Origin: Amblyornis subalaris
Taxonomy: Eukaryota > Chordata > Aves > Passeriformes > Ptilonorhynchidae
Direction: 5' to 3'
NCBI GenBank assembly: GCA_018881555.1
Contig: JACAXG010000053.1
Coordinates: 5,631,210 to 5,695,209, forward strand
Length of the DNA: 64,000 nt
In this document: positions 1 to 13,300 of the stretch, piece by piece
How positions within the stretch are numbered: position 1 is the first letter of the stretch
Layout of the letters: the number at the start of each line of letters is the position of its first letter
The notes under the pieces: generated by a model
Database searches by the model: none
What the model saw: only the letters and a program-made list of their open reading frames with translations
What the model was told of the DNA's origin: nothing
Made by a program: the position numbers and the translations under genes

Positions 1-63
1 GAATATGCTCTGGCTGATGCACCCTCCAGGTTCACGTGCAAAACACAAAGTGATTATTTCAGA

Positions 64-112
64 CAGGAGGAAAAAGAAAAAGAAAGGAGGGAGAAAAAGG
101 AGAAACAATTTA
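64..112 (+). repeat. Purine-rich low-complexity tract
   Basis: This is an almost pure A/G stretch just upstream of the first CR1 fragment. It has no regular unit length. It is probably low-complexity drift, or a short tract linked to the old insertion beside it. Confidence 0.6.
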
Positions 113-149
113 ATCTAAAAGTTAAAAAAGAAAGCTTGTAGATACATGG

Positions 150-399
150 AACTAAATATGCATCAGGGAACTTCAGATTGGACGTTAGGAGAGGGTGGTT
201 GGTCACTGGAACAGGCTCCCCAGGGAAATGGTCATTGCACCAAGCCTGTCAGAGTATCGGAGTGCAAGGAGCATCTGGACAATATCCTGAGTCATATGGT
301 TTAATTCTGGGTAGCTCTGCAAGGAGCAGGAAGATTGACCTGGTGATGCTTATGGGTCCCTTCCAACCTGAGGTATTCTGTGGTTCTACGAAGTGGTGA
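150..399 (+). mobile_element. CR1 LINE 3'-end fragment (sense)
   Basis: The sequence follows the layout of the avian CR1 3' region. An 'acttcagattggacgttagg' block is followed by 'ggaacaggctccccagggaa', then a 'gtgcaaggagcatctggaca' block, then 'gatgcttatgggtcccttcc', and it ends in a degenerate form of the ATTCTATG octamer ('ttctgtggttctacg'). CR1 is the dominant non-LTR retrotransposon of birds and is usually truncated at the 5' end, as here. The copy carries several indels and no usable reading frame, so it is an old inactive insertion. The left boundary is approximate. The short ORFs within it are remnants of the LINE tail and not host genes. Confidence 0.88.
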
Positions 400-3300
400 G
401 CTCTGATGCAGAATCAGTGACCCAGCACAGTTTGGTCCATTTTCTGAAAACAGAATTATCAAATCTTCTCTAGTTTCACCCATTCACTAGAGATGAAGAA
501 ATCCAGCTGTTTATTTAAATAAGNGAACAATAATCCATATATATGAGATATGGATTAACATATTGACAGAGGTGAGGACAGGTTACATTCTTGTTCTCCT
601 GCATGTGTTAATATTTATATTGTCATCCATTTGTACCTTATTCTTTCGGATGCTGGAATAGCCACTTAAGTCCCATGCCATCTATTTTGTTCTGTAATTA
701 GATGACAATCTTGTTTGTAAAAGTACCAGTGTCTTCACATAAACTTGCAAACATATTGGTTGCCTTTGTAGAGAAATAAAACCTTTATAGGAATATTTAC
801 AGGGACCAGAGGNGCTGTGAGTAGCAAACCAAATTCCTGATTTTCAATTCAGACTTAACAATTGGAAGTATACTTTGGCATTGTTCACCCAAGTCAAGCT
901 AATATTTTTACTAAAATATCTTTGCTAAAGATATGAAAAAGGTACATTTGTGAATCACTGGATTGCTAGGTAAGATATGAAGGTGAAAGGAAATAAAGTN
1001 CTATTTGATGGAGGGAAATTAAAAAACCTCCCTAACAATAGAAGTGGCTTAGTTGTAGCTTCTGCTCATGTCACAAAAAACAATGGGTTGACATNGTTGG
1101 CTGCTGTTTTAAGAAAAGCAGAGGGCAAAACTGTTTTCANTTTTACCAGCAACCCCAATCAGCCCTGGCTTGTCTGGATCCAGTCACAAGAGGGAAATAC
1201 CCTTTCATTTCAATGATTTCCAAAGTACTGAGAACCCCTGAGCAGTTAACAGAGACTGTACAGGGGAACTACGTGGTGGATGCTATATTCTATTGAGTGC
1301 TTTCTAAAATGAAATCTGAAAGACTTTTCTGCTCTGAATTGCACTGATACTTTGCAAGTTGTCCCCATTAGTCACTTGGTGTCAAGAGAAGTCCACAGCT
1401 CACACCACTGCCAGGAAGCTGACCAGATAGTACAAATAAGAAATTTCTCCTTCTTACAATTCGAAGACAAAAAAGGGAGGCTTGGGAGCTGTGTGTTTGG
1501 TGAGATGTGAAAACACAAGTTTGCTGAAGCCAGAAGCTGTATAAGCAATGAAGTTAATTCACTTAATCTCAAGTGTTCTGTTTTCTCAATTTGTGTGTCT
1601 GCTGTGACCTATCATTATACCCAGTGAAGATGCTTGGTTGGACTGTCTTCTGCTCCTCTGTCTGTCTTCTGCTCCACTGCTGTCACAGACCATTTCCAGG
1701 GACAAGAGCAGGGGTTTTTTCACCAGGCTAATCTGAGGGGAGTGTTGGATTCAACTCGTGTTTCACTCAGCATTGCCAAGCAGCGTTTGGGTGCTGAGTG
1801 AGGCTGAGATGTCCCAGGAGTGGGATATGAGGATCTCTATTAATACCAGAGAAACTGGATACTGAGCACTCCAGAACCAGGTGATATTTTGTCCTGTCTA
1901 TAAGCAGGACATGCCTTGAAGACAGGGAAACTGAAGGACTCTCCCTCATNCTTGTAAGGCAAAATCAGATCTTGATCAATTGCATTAGATGCAAAGTTTA
2001 TAAGATATTTTGGGAAATTACTATATGGTAAAAAGAAGTGAGAATTACAAGACAAAAGATAAAATGATCAGGATTTATACACACTCAGCTGTAAGAAATG
2101 CTTCCCTGAAGAGTGCAGTTAAGCAATTAACAACCTCCCACACCCTGTTATAAAGTGTATGTGCATTTTGGAATTTGAAGCAGGGCTTGTTACAGCAGAA
2201 GACATTTAGCTCGGAATTGTCAGTACTAACAATTAGATACTTAAAATGCTGTCAGCTCCTGCTGACAGAAAGCAGGCATTGATCCCCTGTGCTGTGGGTG
2301 TAAGGGATTTGTTACCTGGTAGCTCCATCTCCCTTTCTGTAATCTGGGCACTGTTCTTGCTCTGACTCAGATCAGGACATCACGGCATACACCTTTCTCA
2401 CACTGAAAGTAAATAGTTTTGGTGCTCCAAAGTTAGTTTTAACTATATTCCAGAAATAATACTCATTATTGCGCACATTTTGTGTTGCAATAGCCCACAG
2501 AGACCTTTGCCCAGGCTGGTTGTGGCTGGGCTTTGTGCACTGTGTGCACTGTGTGACCCACAGCTCCTGCTGGAGAGAGGAACAAGCCAGGAGGAAAGAA
2601 ACCTGGAGCCCTGCGACCTGTGTCCTTGTGTCACTGGCCAGTCNTGCTGGAGGTTCATCCTCAATTTTCTGGAGCTCCGGCTGCTATGTCACTATCACAT
2701 TTTGAATCTTTTGGATTCAAAAAATATCCTCCTTTCCCTCCCCCTAGTGAGATCCTGCATCTGACAACTCTTTTTTTTTGGTGTTTCTGGTCACAGAATG
2801 GCCATTGTCCCATGCTGAAAATTCCTTTCACAGCACCTAATTCATGCCATTTTATAACCCATCCCCTGATCTCTCTTGTGGTTATTCCTTCAAATCACAA
2901 AGGGACATCCTCACTTCTGAAATGCAAAACTTGCAGGGGCCACACCACATGTGGTCTCCCAGGGCAGTGCACATTGTTCCAGACTCCTGCCAGGGTTTTG
3001 ATTCCTTTCCTTAAAGACTTATTTCAAACCCTACTTCGACTTTGAAGATGCTTTTAAGGTGCGCAAATTATTGAATAAAATTTTAAATAAGGAAAACCTG
3101 ATTATGTTCTATAAATATTAATCTCAGAGTGTAATTGCTTTANTACTGTATTATATTACAATAAGCTTGCTGCTGTTGCAGCATTTTAAATAAGTGTTAG
3201 ATGATTTAGTTTGTTCTTACGCTCTTCATGGCAACAATCTTCAGTCTGAAACAAGATTGCAATTTGCTNATTAAAGAAGTATCACCTAATCAAGTGACAG

Positions 3301-4740
3301 TGAGGAGTTCTTTTTTTTACACTTTTTAATTTTTATTTACTCTTACTAAATATTCCATTTTTGGAACATCTTATGCATTTTCTACTCTTGCAGTTTAATT
3401 GGCATTAATAAAATGTTCCTAATCCCATTCACCTAGAGGGTATCACATATCCAAGGCACAGGATAAAGGTTTGGTTAGGAAGTGGCAGCTCTGAGAAACT
3501 ACCCAGAGTGGCAGCAGACCCTCGGGATGTAATCTCAGTGGGAGTTTGGATGTGGTAATGTTTCATATTTGTTTTACTGACCTCTTATGGGGCTAGTTGG
3601 GAGAGTTTGGAAAGGGGAGCTGAGGGAAGTGGATTATATTTAGAACTATTTCTGCACCAGAATGGTCTGGAACAGCATATTGGAACTTACATTTGGTGAA
3701 AATACCATGGTGTCACTCAACTGACAGAGGGCATCTGGCTCTTCTCTCCATTCATGGAGGAGGAGCTGTCTGTGAGACATGAAGAGAAGGCAAATTGAAC
3801 ATAATGAAAAAGGTCACAGCGGCTTTTGCTGGACTAAAACAATTGATTTGAAGCTGGTATTTGATTTCCATTTTCCAAATGGAGCAGTGGTGGAATCCAT
3901 NCCAAGAGATGTGTTTTTCATCATGTCTCATTCAGTTTAACATCTTATTAGTTTCAGTCAAATATTTTCATCTCTCATGCCTGTGCTCTTAATGATCTAT
4001 TCTTCACACACAGCTGGGGTGAGAAATGAACCTACACACACAATGAAAGTGACTTTCTACTTTTAAATGGGTGCTCTTATGAACTTTCATGCATTGTCCT
4101 GTGGCTCATGCTATTTTTCAGTCCCCACAGCCAAGCCCTCCTTGAAAGTTAAAGACATATTAGCTGTAAAAGATAAGTGGAACTGGCCCCTGGAACTGAC
4201 TCAGAATGAGTTGGCTTCTGGCATAGTGGAGTACCTGAGGCTTTTGATCTGTCTTTTTGGTAGGGCTTCTCATTATCTTTCCTTTCCCGTTTGTCTTCAT
4301 ATTTGCCATTCTATCTATGCCTTCTTTTATCATCAAATTGAAATTGTTCTCAGTATAGAGAGAGAGCACCTCTCTCATAAACTACCATGTAGCTTTTGCA
4401 CATCTTTAACAAGTGATGAATACATGTCCACTTGCATGCAGACAACCTCCTTGGAGGAACTCACCTTCCAGGTGGAGTTGGACGCAGCTGTGAGGACAAG
4501 CACAACCGAAACCAGTGGCAGGTAAATACCACAAAGTCACGTGCATAAGACTAAAAGCTTTTACCACTGTGGATGCTTTTCAAATTTCTTCGTTTCAAAT
4601 TTCTTGGGATAAAGTGTCTTTACAGGCCTTTGCAGAACAAACACCTGGCCCTGTTTAGCCTGGAGCCTTGTTCATGATGGTGGTTTAGTATGTAGCACTC
4701 ACTGATGCAGAGGGATCAGCACAAACATTTGTGCAAAAAA
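400..4740. other. Single-copy non-coding sequence, no gene recognised
   Basis: AT-rich sequence with isolated N positions. ORFs are short and fall in all frames without recognisable domains. It includes a perfect 8-bp hairpin at 2249-2268 and a weak exon-like segment at 4442-4521, both described separately. I see no other repeat family. Confidence 0.6.
4442..4521 (+). other. Weak candidate internal exon
   Basis: An 80-bp segment lies between a CAG acceptor-like end (4439-4441) and a good donor (CAG followed by gtaaat at 4522). The upstream polypyrimidine tract is poor. One frame is open through the segment and on upstream to about 4067; within the segment it reads TTSLEELTFQVELDAAVRTS and then a Ser/Thr-rich end. 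The product is not recognised. An exon this short can be open by chance, so it is recorded only as a possibility. Confidence 0.1.
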
Positions 4741-5325
4741 TCACAGAGCCNNAGAATCGCTGAGGCTGGAAAAAACCTCCAAGGTCATCGAGTCCAACCA
4801 TTAACCTGTCAGGTTCACCACTAAACTGNCTCCAAGAACCCCACCTGCCTGTCTTTTTGAACACTTCCAGGGACTGTGATTCCACCACTTCCCTGGGCAG
4901 TCTGTTCCGGTGCTTGACCACCCTTTCAGTGAAGAAATGTTTCCCAGTATTCAACCTAAACCACCCCTGGCACAACTTGAGGCCATTTGCTCTTGTCCTG
5001 TCCCTTGTTCCCTGGGAGCAGAGCCTGATCCTGACCTGGCTGCATCCTCCTGTCAGGAAGTTGTGGAGAGCAGTAAAGGTCCCTCCTGAGCCTCTCCTTT
5101 TCTCCAGGATGGGCCCCCCCAGCTCCCTCAGCCGCTCCTCACCAGACTTGTGCTCCAGGCCCTTTCCCAGCTCTGTTGCCCTTCTCTGGACATTCTCCAG
5201 CCCCTCAATGTCCTTCTTGCAGTGAGGGGCCCAAAACTGGACACAGGATTTGAGGTGTGGCCTCACCAGTGCCCAGCAGAGTCACTGCCCTGGTCCTACC
5301 GGCCACACAATTGCTGCTACGAAGA
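4741..5325 (-). mobile_element. CR1 LINE fragment, antisense, with 3' end
   Basis: Read on the minus strand this is a typical avian CR1 3' portion. Recognisable blocks include 'gggcccctcactgcaagaag', 'ggagaatgtccagagaaggg', 'aacatttcttcactgaaagg' and 'ggttggactcgatgacctt', ending in a damaged octamer near 4741 that contains two N bases. It is truncated at the 5' end, near 5325. This is the best preserved CR1 copy in the window. It belongs to a different sub-type from the fragment at 150-399, because the tail segments differ. It is inactive: the reverse transcriptase and endonuclease regions are absent. Confidence 0.95.
4746..5266 (-). pseudogene. Remnant of CR1 ORF2 C-terminal tail
   Basis: The minus strand keeps a long open frame of about 170 codons matching the C-terminal tail typical of CR1 ORF2 proteins. 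Visible signatures are a CVQFWAP block, a VQRRAT block, a [12 protein letters not shown] block, then [10 protein letters not shown] and [14 protein letters not shown]. In CR1 this tail lies downstream of the reverse transcriptase. The polymerase and endonuclease domains are missing, and the middle section (after LEKRR) departs from the family pattern, which suggests compensating indels. It is a fossil and not a host gene. Confidence 0.8.
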
Positions 5326-8300
5326 TCATTGTCAATGTAGTTACTTTGCTTTATGAAGGACTTGCTAATATCCCTGTACAAAACCCTCTTATTTTCATCT
5401 TATGGACTCGTTTAAATATACCTTTATTAGGCTTGAAAACACTGGGTTCTGATTTGGGGTTTAGTCTGCATTGCAAACATGGGTGTGAATGGAGAGCAGA
5501 ACAGCAATCCACATCCTAATTGTAAATTAACAAGATGTGGTGGTCTGGCTGTAGCACTGCCAAACCCAGTGTAATTGTCTCTGATGATACTTGCNTTTTA
5601 ATTTTAATGGACAGTGTTTAATCAGGCAAATTATTTTAACTGTGGAAACATTGAAGAAAGAGAACTGAAAGTATTTCAGCTGTTACTTTCCACTGGCTTT
5701 CCAGCACACTGCTGTTAGAACTCGGTAACTTTAGCTTGTGGTGGCAATCTGATAGTGACACAAGAAGACAGATTGCTCCATTAGGGTCAGTTATGCTTTA
5801 AAAAAAATCTTTATAGTCAATGTAACAAGCGGGTGCAATGTGGTATCACACATGTTTATATTTAAAAAACACATAGTAAATAAACGCATTTAAAAGAAGT
5901 TCTTTTGGTCTTTTGCTCAGGTACATCCAATTGTCAGCTAGTGGGTGAATATCCATTTGCTCTAAAGAGCAGTTTGTCATTTTCTCTTGCAATGAAAGAT
6001 TTCCCCAAGTTCAAGCACGTTTCCTTCCTGCAGTTAAAAGCTGAGTGAACAGAACTGTATTTTTCAACTCATAAATCCTCTAAAAAGGAAATCTCATTAG
6101 TGTAATGAATACATTGAATGGTTGTTTGTTATAGGCAATTAACCTCCATTAATTGGAGTGGTGTGCTCACAGGAGAGGGACTGTTTATTTGACAGAATGA
6201 TTTTATTTTGTGGGGAGAAGAAGACATTTCAGATAACTTGCCAAAATAACTTCATCTCTGGCTGATGGCGCTGAGTTACCGAGGGCAGCGCAAACGAAAG
6301 CTGTCTGCAGAGCTGACGCTGCATGGCCACGTGGTGAAGCAGCAGGTGAAATTCAGTGCTGATGGGCAGAAAACAGGGTAAAAGGAGAGTTTTTCCAAGC
6401 TTTACATGCACAATAACAGGGTCTGACCTAACTCTTCCTGCTCGGGAAGAGTCCAGTTCGCCCACTGGGGAGGTGTTTTGGAAGGTTTGGGATATTAATG
6501 TCCAGAGAAGGGGGAAGCAGGGTGTTACAGTTCCATGGATGGGAATGCCAGGGAGATGTCTAATCTTTCCATCCACTTATGTCCTGAGGAAAAAAATGTT
6601 ACTCTTCTGTCTCCCTCTGTTTAATTCAGTGGCCTTCAGGGACAGCTGCTCAGCCACAGAAAGATGAGCCTTAGAGTCTGGAGCCCTGATACCACAAGCT
6701 TTCCTGCTTTTGCAAGCAGTGGAATTGGACATGTATGCAGCAGAATAGAAAAGGTACTAATTAATATATTTTATACTGATCTTGCATTTTCTTCTGCTGC
6801 TGGATCATTTTGCTATCAGCTTTACTATTTTATTGGTAGATCTATATAGTTTCTCTTTCTGATGTTAGTTTTTCCTCGTTTGTGAGATGGAATTGATGCT
6901 GCTATTAGAGATCGCTGTTGTTTGTTATCATCACAAATGCAAGAGAGGCATTATTATATTTATAAAACTTGCATTAGTGTTTACTGTTGTGGTTAATTTT
7001 TAGTCATTCTGTATCACTGTTGCTGACTATTGTGAAGCTGAGAAAATGTTAATGGAAAATGGTCCAATTCTAAAGTGCTGCAATCAATATGCAATCCTTC
7101 TTACATGTTAACCTTTACCATATGGATTTAATATCACATCTGATTTACACCTAATAAAACAAGAACCTGCCTCTAGAGTTATTCTCTCTCTCTCTCACTN
7201 GTGTTTTTTTTTTAGGATGGAGCATTTTCTGCTTCAGGTGTTTCTGTGTGCTGCACTTTGCTCGAGGAACCATCCCATGGCCTCACTGAGCTCCCCTTAC
7301 CCAATTAATTTAACTTCAGCAAAAAACTTCCTGACTTCAGTTATCTGCCAGCCCTGGGCAAAGCTGGACCTTTTCTTCCAAACTCTGTTTGTGGCCCTGG
7401 TGGCTTAAACCTGGTGAAAAATAGACCATGTAAGGAGCATATCCCATGGCAGCTTCCTTGATGCAGCTAAATGGTGGAATATGTTTGCAACCAGTGCATC
7501 CTATTTCAGACCCTGGGTCTCTTTTAGCAGATATTTTGTGGTTTTCCTCTTCAGTGCTTTAATTTGTCTCTTTAAGTTATAATACTTCAAATCTTGACTG
7601 CATTAAAAAGATATGTATTGACTTTCTTCTACTTTATTAATAAACATTTAACCCCAAGCCATTCATTCACCTTCTTCACTGCTTTCAAAATGGTACTATT
7701 TATGATTTTCTCCTCTGCAGGCCTTACACCCCTCTACAGAGGCAAGCAACAAGAACGAGCTTAATTCCTCACATACTCATCTATTCTCTTTTCTTCCAGC
7801 TTCCTCTGAGCTCAGTATCACACCTGACCACTCACACTGTGAGGAGTCAACAAACACAGNGAAGGCTTAGAAAGTACCAATTATTTTAGTTGTGCTACTG
7901 AATAATAGACCGGAAAGCAAGAAGTCTGGAGTGCATCAAAGGCCCACTGAAGGTCTGTAGAGGCGCCTGTGTTATTTTAGGAATAAATACATGCAGCCTA
8001 AGTAATGTATAACTACTGCATTTAAAGATCTGTGGCATGAAGAGATCTGTGGCACACACNGTGCTTCTGGTGACAGGAGCTTGAGAGCACCCTTGGCAGA
8101 GGAATAAAGAGACCAACTACAAAGCACATGGGATGTTTTCATGATGGGAGACAATAATCAGTTGGAGAAGCACTAAAAAATGGATAAGAGGATAAAAGTA
8201 GATGGAGAGAAACTGTAGGATTGAGGTAGTGGGCAGTGAGGCACCTTCGCTGTACAGTTCAAGATCCCACATTCCATGGAGCCTGTCCTCNGCGAGGGAA

Positions 8301-8998
8301 ACCTGGGGGAAGGTCTTGTGTGGAGCTGGGCACCAGGGCAAGCTGAAGGGTGCATTGTCCCTGAAGAAGAGGGGTTAGAAACAGGCTTGGATCTTCCCAC
8401 CAGGCTGAGCAGCTGCCCCAGGGGTGCCAGCAAGCCCAGCAGGGCCCTGGACAGAGGGTGCTGTGGGGAAGGAAGCTTTGGGAAGATGGATGTGGTCTGC
8501 TGGGAGGTCCAGGATACACAGCACCAGCACCTGCTGAGCCTGCAGCTGCCTGCTGCTGTCTTTAAGGCATTTTAAATTCCCCCCTGAAAATCTGGAAGGG
8601 CTGCAGAGATCAGTCCTTACTTGACAACCAGGAGTGGCTCATCCAAGACAAGTGGCTCATCCAAGACGAGTGGTTCTCCAAGACCAATAAATCCTCTCAC
8701 AGGCTTGTCTCAAGCATGTGTAGTATTGCTGTGACTTTGGGGTCTCTGACGCTAAGGGTAGTCNCAGTGTGAGAACAGAAATAAATCTGAGGTGGTCCCT
8801 TGTGTCTCTTGTTCCCTGAAAACTTCTCAGACATGCAGTGAGGACCAAGCTGTGCTCTGAGACCAGAGGGGGTGGTGTTACATGAGGCATAGCCATACTA
8901 TATGAGGCATAGTCATATTATTTAAGCAGGTGTTAGTGGAGCCTGAGATCCTGATTATACCATTTCAGTGATGAATTAATTCTTCATGGCCAGAGGTG

Positions 8999-9110
8999 AA
9001 CGTGAAAAAAGCCTGCAGGAGGCCGGGCAAGCCCCGTGCAGCCTTCGTGGCGAGAGGCAGGAGCTGCTCCGGAGCGATAAACAGCTGCCCGCTGTGCTGG
9101 CGTTAATGCA
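8999..9110. promoter_or_regulatory. Small CpG-enriched patch
   Basis: Roughly nine CpG dinucleotides lie within about 110 bp, in a window where CpG is otherwise scarce. It is too short to qualify as a conventional CpG island. It might be an enhancer, an exon or a recently inserted piece; no TATA box or conserved exon frame is evident. Confidence 0.2.
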
Positions 9111-10264
9111 GCCTCCCAGAGAGCCTCTCCTACGTTCATCTATGGATTTCNTAGCCCAACACTCCATTACTTATTTATAGATTTATAGCTCTTCCCCCTT
9201 CGCTCCCCCCAAGGCATCTGGCTGCTGTGTATGAAGCTCGCACAGTCACAATCACAAAATGTCTTCTGCAAAACCATCCCCGCCCAGGTGGCCGCGGGGG
9301 AGCAGCAGTCAGGACCTGGCTTGGTGTGTGTTGGATGTGTACCTGCTGGTTCAGGAGCACCTCCTGAGCACCCAGGGCCACCCAGGGCCCACCTCACCCT
9401 CTGGCTCAGCTTGTACCAGAGCCGGGACCAGTTGCCAGGACGCACGATGGGACCCGTGGGCACGGATGATTTCCTCTGGCAGCGGTACCAGTGGTCTCTG
9501 TTGCACCTCAGAGGGATAAAAGTGGCTTTGGTCCTCCCTCCTCATGTCAGGAATAGAAATAGATCAGTTAATATATTTTGTGTCNGCTGCATCATTTTCT
9601 CCTGTGTGCAGTTTTTTTGTTCTGCATTGGAGCAATGATCCTACACCTGGAAAGTTTCTCCTCTCGGGGACTGTGCTTGGGGCTGCCTGTGGGCTGGGGT
9701 GGTATCACAGCAGGTGCTGTGCAGGGGTGTCTCTGGAGGGATTTTGCACACGTACTCGCACAGTTTTAAATTTTTGCTGTGAGTTACATCCAAACTGGAT
9801 GTTTCCCTGACTGCAGGAGCTGTGATTCTCTTTGGAGCCCTGAGAGGGCAAAGGCAGCTCCTAGAGTGTGGCCCATGCGTGGAGTCAATCTGGCTACTGG
9901 CACCTCCGGATGTGTCTAATCCTAGGACTCCAGGGAAACAGGGAGGCAAGGCACTGCTGCTGCTGTGAGACATTCAACGAGAGAAGGGATCTTTTGAAGA
10001 TAAATGTGTTCCATATGCAGTAGAGGGTTTGGAGGGTAACTGGCACCTCTAANAACAGCCAGAAGCAAGGAGAGAGTCCAGCCACGCTTACGTGCCCCAC
10101 AGGAGGTCACGCACATTATGCTTTCTGCCAGGCGAGATTTCTCTGCACGTTTCAAAGGCAGCCTCGAGAAAACGTGTTTTTCAGCAGGCGAGATGTGAAG
10201 CTAAAAACGCGAAGAATAAAAACTGCACAGTCACTGGCAGAGGTCAGCATTCACTACCTGTTAT

Positions 10265-10365
10265 CACGTTGTGCTTTCTGGTGTGCCTCTGTTATTTCCG
10301 TGGCGCGTGCCGTGCCGGAGCGCAGAGATCCCGGTCGTGGCAGCTCCTTCCCTCGCGGCGTTGAT
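10265..10365. promoter_or_regulatory. Small CpG-enriched patch
   Basis: About eleven or twelve CpGs fall within about 100 bp, including GCGCG and CGCGG clusters, with AT-rich sequence on both sides. The local composition would suit a minor promoter or an unmethylated regulatory element. Overlapping short frames on both strands show no recognisable protein. Confidence 0.22.
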
Positions 10366-13300
10366 GGAGGGTTCAGGGGCCTGACACCCGGCTGATACCT
10401 GGGTCCTCAGTGCGAGTGCAGAGGCTTTGAGAGCAGCTGCCTCACAGTGTTTTATTTTGCCTTGCAAGTGCTTCAGCTGGGGCATGTTATCCTGCAAAGC
10501 TCTTTGTCGTTTTAGCACTCCTGCTCCGTCTGCACTTGTGTTCTCGATGAATAGATTTGTGGTGCCTAGGTGTTAGTGCTGGCACCTTTGTGTTTTTCTG
10601 AAGCTGAAGGATACCACCTAGACCTGTAGATATATACTTTTTTCTCCAATATATTTTTAGTGATTAGTTTTAAAAGATATCACACTTGTATTAAAGACTG
10701 TAGCAGAACTGTTCTGATGCTGTTGACAAAATCGGTGTGGAATATTCTTCTATGGTTGTGTTCGTACTTCATATTACTTTAAAAAGATCATGTTCTGTTT
10801 AAGTGAATTTGATTTTTTGTTGCCTATCAACTTCGCAAGTTATTTTATGTAATTGTTTCACCTACAGAATCATTAAAAGAATACTTAAAAAAACCCAAAA
10901 ACCTCTTTCTAGTCCAGGCACGTTTGCAAGTCTTAGTAGGAAGTTCAATGGCAAGAGCTGAGTAAAATCTAAAATCCTTGTTTAGCACCTTTAATGCTAC
11001 TCTGAAAGGAACTACACAGATAAAGAGCTCTCTGCACCTGTCAAAACCTCTATCGTAGTCATCATTTTATTTATTTTACCGCATTATTCAAGTTCTTTGA
11101 ATTCAAGTCTTCAGCACAGGAGAGAGCTGTATCTCATCGTGCCATGAGCTGAGTAGGTGAGATACACTCATTTCCCTCTAAGGAGGTGTTTCAGAAGGAG
11201 AAATAATCAGTGGAGGAAGAGAATAATTTCCTAAGTTTTGATGCTTTTGTTACACGACTGTCATCTTTCAAATTCAAGAGTTCCATCTAGAGGAATCCTA
11301 TTTCATGAGCGTGGTTTTGCTGGCCTTTTAATGTGTGTCATGTTCTGTGGCTGAAAATAGATTAATTCAGTCTCCTTTCTCAGTTTTCTGTGTTGAAAAC
11401 CTATGAATTCCATTGTTTCTTCCTGGCAGTTTTTGAAACAACATTTTAACATCAGTATTCTCTGCTTACATTCAAAATATCATTACACTGTTTCTGTTTA
11501 TTGAGTGTGCAGAAGAGAGAGAGAAATTTTATTCATGTCTGACTGTCACTTCTGAATTTGTAGCCCAGGAAGTTACAAGTCTCAGATTTTCCCATCAACA
11601 GAAATAAAATATATACTCTAGCAAAAAAAATTTAGAGTAACGGAGCAGACTCTGGCAACACTGAAGCTATGTAATAATATAGAAAATGCTGAATACAGAC
11701 AGACCCACTGAGAACTAATATTCCTGCAAATAGATATAAATCTTTGTTCAGTTTGTTTTAGGAGTCACTGTTTCCAAGCCTTTCTTTCTTAACCTGTAGG
11801 GAAATCTGGAAAAAAATCCAGCTGAAATGCCAACAGAAGCAATTTGCTATAATCTTCTGGGGGTTAGGAGTTAAATTCCTGTTGTTTTTTTATCTAATGA
11901 ACCTTTTGAGACCCTCCTGTGGCTCAGATACTCCAGTTTATCTTTTTTAATATTCTTTGTTTGTCAAACAGAGATTAAATACCTCAGTAATGTTTAATAA
12001 TGAAGTCTCATATCTAAAACTATACTGGAATGATCTTTGTATTCAGATGTGTGGAATTTGTCTAAGACAGAAGCCAGTCAGAGAGAAAACTTAGCTCTCA
12101 GAATCACGTTAGCAAAAGATGCAAGGGGTGGAAATAAGCTGAAGGAATCGCACTGTTTATGCTGTGGCACTTGAACTTTGCTATCGTAGCTTAACTTGAT
12201 TGAAACAAAGAAGGATAAATCAAAACAAAACCACTGGAAACTTTCCCGTGGCTCTCCTTTCCCAAGCAACATGAACCATATCTTCCGCGCTCATCCCCGT
12301 GCTGAGAGAGTTCCTGCGCTCTGTGATCTTGGCTGCTGTGGCTGCCTTAGCAAAGCCTTCACACCTGAGTTCTGATCACTCTCTGAAGAAAACCCTTTGA
12401 AGAAAACCCCTTGAAAAGCAGCTGTACAGAGGTGTAGTGCATGTGGGTGCTACACTGGAAGACTTAGGGCAAGGCAGCCAGGCTGGTGTTGTAAAAGCAG
12501 GTTACCCAGGCCGTGCCTGAATGTCTCAGTAAAAAAACCCCAAAAGGACACTGCAGCTGAGTTCTGTGGAGGGGCCTGAGTGTGTAATGCTTAGAACCAG
12601 TCCCTTAGCAGCAGATCTGTGTTGGAAATACCTGCCTGGAACAGCCCAAAACAGAGCTTGCAAGGCAACAACCTAAGAGTTTACTGGTATGAGTGATCAG
12701 AAGGCCAGTGATTGCACTGGATCCTTGGGTATCTTTTATTAGAAGCAGAGATTTTCCTTTACTGACATGGTTCATGTAAAAAACATAAACAGCTTTGAAC
12801 AGATAGGCAACATGAACTCAGCTGAGCACAGCAGGTAAAATGCATTTCTCCACTTAGTTATGAATTTTTTTCTTTCAAGCTCAGAGTAGCATGAATGAAT
12901 TTTTACCTAACTACATAATTTTACCCAATTAATTAGAAATCAGATCTTGTTTCTGATTTTCAGTCTAAGGCTCATTTCAATTTTGATTACGTATTTACAA
13001 AAATAGAGCTTCTTTACAGTTGTCTTCAGTTTCTTTTTCTGCCTTTACTTTCTGAAAGTTTTAGATGTTGTCATGATGACAAATTAAAGTCAATGCTATA
13101 ACCTCGGGCTTAAATTTGTTTCTACTTTTAATGAAGTCGCATTTTGGTATGCAATCACAAGTTACTTTATCTAATCTGACACCTGCCACCTTGTTTCTGT
13201 CAGTGTTGACTGTAGAGTTTATTGTAGTTTTCCTAAACTTTCCCCTTCTTCATTTGTAACTAGCTTTGCAATTAGGTAATTTGAGGACTTCAGCAGATGC

